DNA from: Halococcaceae archaeon
GTDB lineage: Archaea > Halobacteriota > Halobacteria > Halobacteriales > Halalkalicoccaceae
Reading direction: 5' to 3'
DNA length: 6,595 bases
Assembly: GCA_007129135.1 (NCBI GenBank)
Contig: SKWB01000160.1
Location: 1 to 6,595, forward strand
The notes under the pieces were generated by a model. It ran no database searches. It worked only from the letters and a program-made list of their open reading frames with translations, and was not told the origin of the DNA. Positions 1 through 5,583 of this stretch are shown piece by piece (the first letter of the stretch is position 1; every line of letters starts with the position of its first letter). Position numbers and translations under genes: made by a program.

Positions 1-86
1 AAGCGCATCCCGTGTTCGACACCCGAAAGCAGGTGGAAGTCCTCGGCCTCGAGGTCGGTCATCACGCTCGCCACGTTCCCTGCCAT
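1..86 (-). CDS. rio2: RIO2-type serine/threonine protein kinase, N-terminal fragment
   Basis: Only the first 28 codons are present; the gene runs off the left edge. The peptide begins MAGNVASVMTDLEAEDFH and continues LLSGVEHGMR. This matches, from memory of the family, the start of haloarchaeal RIO2 kinases, whose N-terminal winged helix carries the pattern LEAEDF-x-LLSGVE-x-GMRFSEWV. RIO2 is an atypical kinase/ATPase that acts in maturation of the small ribosomal subunit; the kinase domain itself is outside the window. The ATG at 86-84 is supported by a TATA-like element about 27 bases upstream, which suggests a leaderless mRNA. The gene is divergent from the TrmB-family regulator, with a 133-base shared upstream region. 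Identification rests on a short but distinctive peptide. Confidence 0.8.
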   Translation of the reverse strand, partial: MAGNVASVMTDLEAEDFHLLSGVEHGMR

Positions 87-108
87 CGATCCGGCTACGG
101 CGGCAGCC

Positions 109-118
109 GGTAAAAGGG
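109..118 (-). promoter_or_regulatory. TATA-like element for the RIO2 gene
   Basis: On the minus strand this reads CCCTTTTACC, an AT-rich core in GC-rich surroundings, centred about 27 bases before the RIO2 ATG at 86. That spacing puts the transcript start at or next to the ATG, the usual leaderless arrangement in haloarchaea. Inferred from spacing and composition only. Confidence 0.5.
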
Positions 119-132
119 ACCCGTCGCCGGGC

Positions 133-147
133 TGTAAAGTGTATACC
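133..147 (+). promoter_or_regulatory. Possible promoter of the TrmB-family gene
   Basis: TGTAAAGTGTATACC is the most AT-rich stretch upstream of the regulator and includes the palindrome GTATAC. If it is the TATA region, the mRNA would start near 165-170 and carry a leader of about 50 bases. A weaker alternative is the CTTTGAC stretch around 184-190. The palindromic core could also be an operator for autoregulation or for control of the divergent RIO2 gene. Weak evidence. Confidence 0.3.
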
Positions 148-219
148 GCGATAGCGAATCCGAGTCCGGGCCGACGGAAACGGCTTTGACCCCGCCGATG
201 CAGTGTTTCGAGAGACTAC

Positions 220-993
220 ATGGCGATCGACCGGCAGGGAGCAGTCGAGGCGTTGGAACGCCTCGGGCTCTCGAACTACGAGGCGAAGGTGTTCATCGCT
301 CTCCAGACGCTCGGCCACGGGACCGCGAGGGAGGTCTACCGGGTCGCGGAGATCCCCCGATCGCAGGTCTACGGGGCGGCCGAGTCGCTGGAGGAGCAGG
401 GGCTGGTCGAGATCCAGCAGTCCTCGCCGATCAGGTACCGCCCGGTGAGCATCGAGGAGGCGAGGGCCATCCTCCACGAGCGGTTCGAGCAGGAACAGGA
501 ACGGGCGTTCGACTACCTGGAGACCGCGCGCGAGCGCTACGACCCGGAGGGCGAACAGCGCGAGGACGTCTGGTCGTTACAGGGGAGCGAACACGTCGAC
601 GCCCGGGTCGAACAGCTCGTGAACGACGCCGAGAGGTCGGTGCTGTTCGGCGCGAGCACGGTCGACCTCGTTCGGGACCCGATCCGCGAGGCGTTGGTCG
701 AACGGGCTGGCAGTGGGGTTCCAGTGAAGGTGATCAGCGAGAGCGAGTCGGTTCACGAGCTGTTCGAAGGCGAGATAGAGACCTACTACCCCCCGGAGCA
801 GGACCAGGCGAGACACGGTGGCCGGCTGCTGGTCGTCGACGGCGACGCCGTGTTGCTGAGCGTCCTCACGGAGAGCGACACCGAGGGGCAGGAGGCCGCC
901 ATCTGGAGCGAGGGGACCGGGCTCGCGACCGTGCTCGCGACGATCCTCGCGAACCTCTTCGACGAGGCGAGCGGCGCGGTTCGAAGCTCTTAA
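220..993 (+). CDS. TrmB-family transcriptional regulator
   Basis: The 257-residue protein is cytoplasmic and probably binds DNA. Residues 10-75 form a winged helix-turn-helix of the TrmB type: the LGLSNYEAKVFIALQTLG segment, then a recognition helix around RSQVYGAAESLEEQGLVE, then a beta wing ending RYRPVS. Residues 77-108 (SIEEARAILHERFEQEQER and onward) are the usual coiled-coil dimerisation helix. Residues 118-250 look like the phospholipase-D-like C-terminal domain seen in many short haloarchaeal TrmB paralogues (VDARVEQLVNDAERSVLFGAS, LLVVDGDAVLLSVL, AAIWSEGTGL). The protein is shorter than TrmB regulators that carry a full sugar-binding domain, so a sugar effector should not be assumed. 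The ATG at 220 is chosen because the family motif starts just after it; no strong Shine-Dalgarno is visible. Its targets are unknown. It lies between divergent rio2 and downstream rpl15e. Confidence 0.85.
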   Translation: MAIDRQGAVEALERLGLSNYEAKVFIALQTLGHGTAREVYRVAEIPRSQVYGAAESLEEQGLVEIQQSSPIRYRPVSIEEARAILHERFEQEQERAFDYLETARERYDPEGEQREDVWSLQGSEHVDARVEQLVNDAERSVLFGASTVDLVRDPIREALVERAGSGVPVKVISESESVHELFEGEIETYYPPEQDQARHGGRLLVVDGDAVLLSVLTESDTEGQEAAIWSEGTGLATVLATILANLFDEASGAVRSS

Positions 994-1030
994 CCCTCCC
1001 GTAGGACGTAGCTCTGGTAGACTCGCTGGG

Positions 1031-1108
1031 GACGGGCACCAGCGGGCACCCGTCGCGCGACGGGCCGGGATGTGGCCGCACACGGCTGAACCACCAAACG
1101 CCCGTGGT
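1031..1108 (+). promoter_or_regulatory. Structured leader upstream of rpl15e
   Basis: Three short arms can pair in alternative ways: GACGGG at 1031-1036, CCCGTC at 1049-1054 and GACGGG at 1059-1064. The middle arm can pair with either flank. With the downstream arm it belongs to a perfect 16-base palindrome, CCCGTCGCGCGACGGG (1049-1064). The heptamer GGGCACC also repeats directly at 1034-1040 and 1044-1050. A further stem, ACCAC (1090-1094) with GTGGT (1104-1108), overlaps the ribosome binding site. If transcription starts near the TTAAC at the end of the upstream gene (about 988-993), all of this lies in the mRNA leader. A regulatory role is inference. Confidence 0.4.
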
Positions 1109-1110
1109 GA
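1106..1110 (+). promoter_or_regulatory. Shine-Dalgarno site of rpl15e
   Basis: GGTGA matches the anti-Shine-Dalgarno end of archaeal 16S rRNA and lies six bases before the ATG at 1117. Together with the start of the family sequence, this fixes the start codon. Its first three bases fall in the possible ACCAC/GTGGT stem, so access to it could be controlled. Confidence 0.6.
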
Positions 1111-1116
1111 AACACG

Positions 1117-1695
1117 ATGGCACGAAGCTTCTACTCACACATCAGGGAGGCATGGAAGCGCCCGGACGAGGGCGCACTCGGAGAGCTCCAGTGGCAGCGG
1201 AAACAGGAGTGGCGCAAACAGGGCGCGATCGAACGGGTCGAGCGCCCGACGCGACTCGACCGCGCACGCGAACTCGGCTACAAGGCGAAACAGGGCATCG
1301 TCGTCGCCCGCGTGAGCGTCCGCAAGGGGACGGCGAGAAAGAGCCGGTTCCGAGCGGGCCGACGCTCGAAGCGCCAGGGCGTCACCCGGATCACCCGCCG
1401 GAAGAACCTCCAGTCGATCGCGGAGGAGCGCGCGAGCCGCAAGTTCCGGAACCTGCGAGTGCTCAACTCCTACTGGGTCGGCGAGGACGGCTCGCAGAAG
1501 TGGTTCGAGGTGATTCTCGCGGATCCGAACCACCCCGCGATCGAGAACGACGACGACCTGAACTGGATCTGCGACAGCGGGCAGCAGAGTCGGGCGTTCC
1601 GCGGCAAGACCAGCGCAGGGCGCAAGTCCCGTGGACTCAGAAAGCGCGGCAAAGGCACCGAGAAGACCCGTCCGAGCCGTAGCAGCCGGAAGTAG
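1117..1695 (+). CDS. rpl15e: 50S ribosomal protein L15e
   Basis: This 192-residue, very basic protein is the archaeal/eukaryotic large-subunit protein eL15, which binds 23S rRNA. It begins [16 protein letters not shown], the family signature, and is recognisable end to end: the W-x-x-Q-R-x-x-EWR segment (residues 24-33), the [15 protein letters not shown] motif, [10 protein letters not shown], the Arg/Lys-rich [17 protein letters not shown] stretch, [28 protein letters not shown], and a basic tail ([16 protein letters not shown]). The length is normal for archaea. Its high Lys/Arg content stands out against the acidic neighbours, as expected for an rRNA-binding protein. It starts 123 bases after the TrmB-family stop, behind a structured leader with a good Shine-Dalgarno, and is followed by a T-rich terminator. 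Confidence 0.97.
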   Translation: MARSFYSHIREAWKRPDEGALGELQWQRKQEWRKQGAIERVERPTRLDRARELGYKAKQGIVVARVSVRKGTARKSRFRAGRRSKRQGVTRITRRKNLQSIAEERASRKFRNLRVLNSYWVGEDGSQKWFEVILADPNHPAIENDDDLNWICDSGQQSRAFRGKTSAGRKSRGLRKRGKGTEKTRPSRSSRK

Positions 1696-1699
1696 GGAG

Positions 1700-1728
1700 C
1701 GGACCGTTCTTTTTGCGTGTTGGGTCCG
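1700..1728 (+). terminator. U-rich terminator after rpl15e, flanked by a short inverted repeat
   Basis: The run TTCTTTTT at 1707-1714 starts 12 bases after the rpl15e stop, and archaeal RNA polymerase commonly terminates at U-tracts. CGGACC (1700-1705) and GGTCCG (1723-1728) are perfect inverted arms around it, so the T-run would sit in the loop rather than after the stem as in bacterial terminators. The hairpin may be incidental. Confidence 0.55.
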
Positions 1729-1767
1729 ACCAGCGCCAGCCACGGGGGAGCCGCGAGTCGGCCACGC

Positions 1768-1775
1768 GCTTATTA
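1768..1775 (+). promoter_or_regulatory. TATA element of ubaA
   Basis: An AT-rich octamer containing CTTATTA (1769-1775) is centred about 26 bases before the ATG at 1798 in GC-rich surroundings. The spacing predicts a transcript starting at or within a few bases of the ATG, and no Shine-Dalgarno precedes it. Confidence 0.6.
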
Positions 1776-1779
1776 GTAC

Positions 1780-1794
1780 GACCGTCGAACGGTC
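1780..1794 (+). promoter_or_regulatory. Palindromic operator candidate in front of ubaA
   Basis: GACCGT-CGA-ACGGTC is a perfect 6-base inverted repeat with a 3-base spacer. It lies between the TATA element and the start codon, where a bound regulator would block transcription initiation. No regulator is identified; the operator role is inferred from symmetry and position. Confidence 0.35.
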
Positions 1795-1797
1795 CCC

Positions 1798-2619
1798 ATG
1801 ACCGGCCTCTCGCTCGATGCGACCCAGCTGGACCGCTACTCCCGACACATCATCATGGACGAGATCGGCCCGGAGGGCCAGCGCGCGCTGCTCGATTCCT
1901 CGGTACTGGTGGTCGGCGCTGGCGGGCTCGGCTCGCCGATCATCCAGTACCTCGCGGCCGCGGGCGTCGGAACCCTGGGGATCGTCGACGACGACGTGGT
2001 CGAGCGCTCGAACCTCCAGCGCCAGATCGTCCACGGCGACGCGGACGTTGGCGAGCCGAAAGTCGAGAGCGCGGCGCGCTACGTCGAGCGGCTGAACCCG
2101 GACGCCGAGGTCGAGACCCACGAGCTCAGGCTCGAGCCCGGGAACGCGGAGGAGCTGATCAGGGAGTACGACCTCGTCGTCGACGGATCGGACAACTTCC
2201 GGACCAGGTACCTCGTGAACGACGTCTGTACGCTCTCGGGGACGCCCTTCTCCCACGGTGCGATCTACAAGTTCGAGGGACAGGTGATCTCGTTCCCGGC
2301 CGACGGCGGTCCCTGTTACCGCTGTCTCTTCCCCGAGGCGCCGCCGGCCGGGACGGTCCCGGACTGCGCGACGACCGGCGTCCTGGGGGTGCTCCCCGGC
2401 ACCGTCGGCTGTATCCAGGCGACGGAGGCGGTGAAGATGATCGTCGGCGTCGGCGAGACCCTCTCGGGGCGGATGCTCGCCTACGACGCCATGGACATGA
2501 CGTTCGAGGAGCTCGAGATCCGGAAGAACCCCGACTGTCCCGTCTGCGGGGACGGGGCGATCGGCTCGATCGAAGAGGTCTCCTACGCGGAGGAGGGCTG
2601 TCGGGTGAGCGCGGACTGA
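1798..2619 (+). CDS. ubaA: SAMP-activating E1-like enzyme (ThiF/MoeB family)
   Basis: The 273-residue protein is the archaeal E1-like adenylyltransferase. In Haloferax UbaA activates the C-terminal glycine of ubiquitin-like SAMP proteins for protein conjugation, tRNA thiolation and molybdopterin synthesis. Visible features are the ATP-binding loop GAGGLGSP (40-47), acidic residues after the next strand (IVDDDVVE, 62-69), the SNLQRQ segment with the arginine finger (71-76), Lys88, the SDNFRTR motif (131-137), and a zinc site from C173-x-x-C176 and C247-x-x-C250. Cys190 in PDCATTGVLG fits the catalytic cysteine. There is no C-terminal rhodanese domain, unlike eukaryotic MOCS3/Uba4, which is normal in archaea. 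The start follows from the leaderless TATA spacing and the family N-terminus (LDRYSRHI). It is monocistronic and convergent with the next gene. MoeB or HesA/ThiF are alternative names for the same fold. Confidence 0.92.
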   Translation: MTGLSLDATQLDRYSRHIIMDEIGPEGQRALLDSSVLVVGAGGLGSPIIQYLAAAGVGTLGIVDDDVVERSNLQRQIVHGDADVGEPKVESAARYVERLNPDAEVETHELRLEPGNAEELIREYDLVVDGSDNFRTRYLVNDVCTLSGTPFSHGAIYKFEGQVISFPADGGPCYRCLFPEAPPAGTVPDCATTGVLGVLPGTVGCIQATEAVKMIVGVGETLSGRMLAYDAMDMTFEELEIRKNPDCPVCGDGAIGSIEEVSYAEEGCRVSAD

Positions 2620-2651
2620 CCGATCTACCGGCGGTCGGGTCAGTCCGCGCT
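2608..2651. repeat. Perfect 14-bp inverted repeat joining the ends of two convergent genes
   Basis: AGCGCGGACTGACC at 2608-2621 is exactly complementary in reverse to 2638-2651, with a 16-base spacer. The left arm holds the last three codons and stop of ubaA (Ser-Ala-Asp-stop). The right arm, read on the minus strand, holds the same codons and stop of the convergent secreted-protein gene. In RNA from either direction it would form a strong hairpin, so it may act as a shared 3' end signal or transcription barrier. No T-run lies beside it. Confidence 0.7.
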
Positions 2652-4304
2652 TCCAGTGCAGAACAGCGTCAGGGTGTACTCGAACGTCGCGTCGCTGGCC
2701 AGACTGGTCCGGCTGGTCGCGACGATCCGATACGATCCGGTCTGTTCGAGCGTTACGTCGTCGATTGAACCATCCCGAACGCGTCCCGTCCCGTCCGTCT
2801 GAGCGATCGTTGCACCATCGGGATCGAGGAGATACAGCATCCCATTCCCGATTTCACTTTCCATCCGCAGCGAGACGGTCTGGCCGCGTCGCCCATCGAA
2901 CGCGTAGTTGTCGTGGTAATGCTCCGGTCCGCGGAACCCGGTCAGATCGTCGGTCGTCAGTTCACCCACGACAGACTGTCCACAGTCAATGGGGTAATAC
3001 TCGTCCGGTTCGGGAAGATCGTCTGGTTCGCACTCGAGGGTCAGTTTATACGGGTTCGATGCAGGGGAAATCGACGTTGGGACCGACACGTCGAACGTGT
3101 AGATTCCCTCTAAGGCGCTCGGGATCACCATCTCGATCGGAGACTCTGGGCTGTTGATAAATCCAACCATGCTCCCCCTCGGATCCCGCATCTCCAAACT
3201 CCGTACTCCGTCCAGGAATTCGATGCGCACCGTCATCTCCTGTCCCCGGCGACCCTCGAACTCGTATTTGTCAGCCGGCGGTGGATCCAGTGGGAACCGG
3301 TCCGGGTCGACCTGAATGTCGCCACAACGGGTCTCACCGCACGTAATCGCTCGGGAATGGATGGGGATATCGGGGCCACAGGTGATTCCCAGTTCGTAGC
3401 TGAAGTATGCCTCCCGGATGGACGTCACAAGCAGGGTGTATCGACCGTCGGCTGGAACCCTCCCCCAGAGATACGATTCTCCCAGGTTGTTCGACTTTTG
3501 ACTGATCAGTCTCCCATCTCTGATACCGTAGGTGAACACCCGTTCCCCATTTTCGTCCAAAAGATCGAGATCAGCGTGGTTGAAGAGGCCGTTCTGTTCC
3601 CACTGGTGATCGGGATCCCCGATTAGTCTTGCTCTTACGATTTCTTCTTCCTGAAGGTCTACCTCGTACGCATCGTGAACAGCCGTCGGTTCGTGAGGAT
3701 TGTAGCCGGCAGTATCGTCGGAGGTCAGTTCGCCCTGCACGACATCACCACAGCAGATGTGTTCGGTTTCGCCAATCAACTCCCGTGTCGTCTGGCAGCT
3801 GAGAGAAAGTTCATACTCGAAGTACTGACCAGCATACCGACTCGTCACGAGGATCGTATATCGACCCGTCTCAGGCACGTGATATCGGAACCGGGTAGGG
3901 TGAGCTAAGAACGAGGAATACGTCGGTAACGTTATGATCTCCTGATTTGGATCGAGGAGAATTAGCAACGGATGCATGTGAGATCTGGAGGAATCGACAG
4001 AAAACGTGAGGTGCCGACCCGCACTCGCGTCGAACTCGTAGGCGTCGTGCGGGACGGGCATGACGTCAGGGAAGTCCACACCACCCGCCTCGTGGAAGCC
4101 ATGTGCATCATCTTCTGTGAGTTTCCCGGAGATGGTCTGGCCACACTCGATAGTGTCGGTCGGTCCGACCGGGCCTTCGTCTTCTTCGGCTGCCGCACCA
4201 GTACTACCGGTCATACCGATTCCTGATGCACCGATTCCCGTGAGGAACCAACGCCGACTTCTGGGTGGCCACTCGTCCGTCCATTTTCGAGATTCGTTAG
4301 CCAT
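2640..4304 (-). CDS. Tat-exported protein of four PPC-like beta-sandwich repeats
   Basis: Counting from the ATG at 4304-4302, the protein has 554 residues. Residues 15-40 are a Tat signal with SRRWFLTG (twin Arg 17-18), a glycine-rich hydrophobic stretch and AAAEED, so export to the cell surface or medium in folded form is expected. The rest is four repeats of about 110-130 residues, each starting near a Cys-Gly (C54, C184/C185, C322, C441) and closing on a Cys (C170, C309, C425, C549). Repeated phrases are HDAYEFD, LLDPNQE, GRYTILVTS and YELSLSC in repeats 1 and 2, and FEGRRGQ/FDGRRGQ in 3 and 4. This fits bacterial pre-peptidase C-terminal-like domains, usually appended to secreted proteases; no catalytic domain is present. 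A start 20 codons upstream is possible but less likely, because a TATA element lies about 31 bases before this ATG. Base composition is well below the neighbours'. Function unknown; adhesion or binding is a guess. Confidence 0.8.
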   Translation of the reverse strand: MANESRKWTDEWPPRSRRWFLTGIGASGIGMTGSTGAAAEEDEGPVGPTDTIECGQTISGKLTEDDAHGFHEAGGVDFPDVMPVPHDAYEFDASAGRHLTFSVDSSRSHMHPLLILLDPNQEIITLPTYSSFLAHPTRFRYHVPETGRYTILVTSRYAGQYFEYELSLSCQTTRELIGETEHICCGDVVQGELTSDDTAGYNPHEPTAVHDAYEVDLQEEEIVRARLIGDPDHQWEQNGLFNHADLDLLDENGERVFTYGIRDGRLISQKSNNLGESYLWGRVPADGRYTLLVTSIREAYFSYELGITCGPDIPIHSRAITCGETRCGDIQVDPDRFPLDPPPADKYEFEGRRGQEMTVRIEFLDGVRSLEMRDPRGSMVGFINSPESPIEMVIPSALEGIYTFDVSVPTSISPASNPYKLTLECEPDDLPEPDEYYPIDCGQSVVGELTTDDLTGFRGPEHYHDNYAFDGRRGQTVSLRMESEIGNGMLYLLDPDGATIAQTDGTGRVRDGSIDDVTLEQTGSYRIVATSRTSLASDATFEYTLTLFCTGSAD

Positions 4305-4330
4305 AGGCGACCGTGAGGATACCGTCCGTA

Positions 4331-4340
4331 CTCTTAATGG
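4331..4340 (-). promoter_or_regulatory. TATA element of the secreted PPC-repeat gene
   Basis: On the minus strand this reads CCATTAAGAG, centred about 31 bases before the ATG at 4304. It supports the downstream start codon (MANESRK) and a leaderless or very short leader. Surrounding sequence is generally AT-rich, so the match is less distinctive than that of ubaA. Confidence 0.45.
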
Positions 4341-4711
4341 TTGGTATCTCTTCCAATAAATCATTCATTTTGACGCAAATCAGGTCCGTTCGGTGATCTC
4401 GATCCGGACTTCGACCCATGGAGCGATCGGAGGCGATTTGCGCCATTCTAGTCGAATGTGGGTGCTTCCAAGAAAAGAGTCGTATCGGTACACCGAACGC
4501 TCCCACAACGTCGAGAATCGCCTCAGATCGGAGCTCACCCGTTACGATCGTGGCCGTTTCCGTGCTTAGAGTGGCGAGTAGAGGTGGCTGATGCCGCCTG
4601 ATCCCTGCTCCATCTTGTAGTGCATCGATGGACCATCGGTAGTATACGAAGCCTCGCGGACCGTACACCGGCCGCCGCGTGTCTCCGTCGGGCGGCCGCC
4701 CGTCGCAACCG

Positions 4712-4720
4712 CTTTGTCTA
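4712..4720 (+). promoter_or_regulatory. Possible TATA region of the lipoate gene
   Basis: CTTTGTCTA lies about 24 bases before the ATG at 4740 and is the most AT-rich segment at the right distance for a leaderless mRNA. It is a poor consensus match, and no Shine-Dalgarno is seen. Confidence 0.3.
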
Positions 4721-4739
4721 CACGCTTGGTACCGCGAGC

Positions 4740-5558
4740 ATGACCGACCTCGCCGACCGGGAGTGGCGGCTGATCCGCGAGGAGTCGTGGGACGGTCCGA
4801 CGAACATGGCGCTCGACGAGGTCGCCGCCGAGACGGTCGTTTCGGGCGGGCCCCGCACGATCCGGGTCTACCGCTGGGAGCCGAGCACGCTCTCACTGGG
4901 CTACCACCAGGAGCCAGAGACGATCGACTGGGGGTACGCGGAACGGGAGGGGATCACCGTCACGCGCCGACCGACCGGCGGCGGCGGGATCTACCACGAC
5001 TCGGTCGGCGATATCTCCTACTCGATCGTCGCGCCGGGGGGCGAGCTTCCGGGCAAACTCATCGACTCGTATCACCTGCTCTGCGAGCCGATTCTGGAGG
5101 CGTTCTCCCGGATGGGCGTCGACGCGAGGTTCGTCGACGAGCCCCGTCCCGAGATCCACCACCCGGCCTGTTACCTCCGGGCGCTCCACCCCGCACACGA
5201 CGTGGTCGCTGGAGCGGAAAGCCGAAAGGTGAGCGGCAACGCCCAGTACCGCCAGCGGGAGGCGGTGATCCAGCACGGCTCGCTCACGTATCGAGTGCGG
5301 ACCCGACCACATCTCGCGGTCTTCGCCGACCACGACGTGAGTCCGGAGACCTTCGAGAATCGGGTGACGGGGATCTACGAGGAGAGCGGAGTTCCGAGAG
5401 ACGAGGCCGTGACGGCGCTCGAAGCCGCGCTCTCCGAGTGGGCCGACGCCGAGGAGGGCTCGTGGACCGGCGGGGAACTGGAACGGGCCGAGGAGATCGC
5501 CCGCGCGAAGTACGCGGACGAGCGGTGGACGCGAGAGCGAGTCGATCCGACCGGCTGA
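4740..5558 (+). CDS. Lipoate-protein ligase A / LipM-type octanoyltransferase family protein
   Basis: The 272-residue cytoplasmic enzyme belongs to the biotin/lipoate protein ligase (BPL/LplA/LipB) family, which attaches lipoyl or octanoyl groups to a lysine of E2 and glycine-cleavage H proteins. It has the N-terminal WRLIREESWDGPTNMALDE (9-27), the cofactor loop RRPTGGGGIYHD (76-87) followed by GDISYSI, the lysine motif RKVSGNAQYRQ (162-172) and VIQHGSL (176-182). Cys144 in HPACYLRALHPAHDVV sits where, as I recall, LipM octanoyltransferases carry their acyl-accepting Cys. The tail with ELERAEEIARAKYADERWTRER (246-267) also resembles LipM. So octanoyl transfer is possible as well as ATP-dependent ligation. 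The start at 4740 begins the family sequence; the 40 residues in frame upstream are Arg/Ala-rich and unlike the family. The DUF371 gene starts 25 bases after its stop. Confidence 0.88.
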   Translation: MTDLADREWRLIREESWDGPTNMALDEVAAETVVSGGPRTIRVYRWEPSTLSLGYHQEPETIDWGYAEREGITVTRRPTGGGGIYHDSVGDISYSIVAPGGELPGKLIDSYHLLCEPILEAFSRMGVDARFVDEPRPEIHHPACYLRALHPAHDVVAGAESRKVSGNAQYRQREAVIQHGSLTYRVRTRPHLAVFADHDVSPETFENRVTGIYEESGVPRDEAVTALEAALSEWADAEEGSWTGGELERAEEIARAKYADERWTRERVDPTG

Positions 5559-5559
5559 A

Positions 5560-5575
5560 GTGCGAGCCTTCGCAC
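5560..5575 (+). repeat. Hairpin between the lipoate gene and the DUF371 gene
   Basis: GTGCGA-GCCT-TCGCAC is a perfect 6-bp stem with a 4-base loop. It starts one base after the lipoate gene stop and ends eight bases before the DUF371 start. It could be a processing or attenuation element, or chance in GC-rich DNA. Confidence 0.4.
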
Positions 5576-5583
5576 CCTCGGGT

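Larger units (their letters stand above)
4305..4739. other. AT-richer gene-poor stretch with a coding-like minus-strand frame
   Basis: No convincing gene lies here. Composition is low: by hand count 22 of 60 bases at 4321-4380 are G or C. One minus-strand frame stays open to a TAA at 4297-4299, overlapping the downstream start as ATGGCTAA. Its residues read plausibly as protein, for example TGELRSEAILDVVGAFGVPI (4483-4542) and DLICVKMNDLLEEIP, but no good start codon lies outside the lipoate gene. It may be a decayed gene, or chance. The TGEL segment faintly recalls the TGR-x-SSE region of FdhD sulfurtransferases; I do not claim this. Other elements are a palindrome CGATGG-A-CCATCG (4626-4638) followed by AGTATACG, and arms CGGCCGCC/GGCGGCCG (4669-4676, 4691-4698). 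GC-rich sequence resumes at about 4650-4670. Confidence 0.45.

Noticed and set aside
1135..2256. 373-codon minus-strand open frame across rpl15e and ubaA
   Set aside because: Antisense to two confidently identified genes and crosses the terminator and promoter between them.
1713..2768. 351-codon plus-strand frame overlapping ubaA in another phase
   Set aside because: Product is dominated by Arg, Gly and Pro, the usual out-of-frame signature; the ubaA frame has the real motifs.
3357..3626. 89-codon plus-strand frame inside the secreted-protein gene (also similar frames at 2765-3157, 3675-3908 and 3972-4226)
   Set aside because: Antisense to a gene with a clear Tat signal and repeated domains; no start context or recognisable product.
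2640..4304. CRISPR, repeat array or toxin-antitoxin reading of the low-GC region
   Set aside because: No regularly spaced direct DNA repeats were seen; the repetition is at protein level as diverged domains of one continuous gene.
4305..4364. N-terminal extension of the secreted protein by 20 residues
   Set aside because: The twin-arginine signal is better placed from the ATG at 4304, and the TATA-like element at 4331-4340 lies inside the extension.
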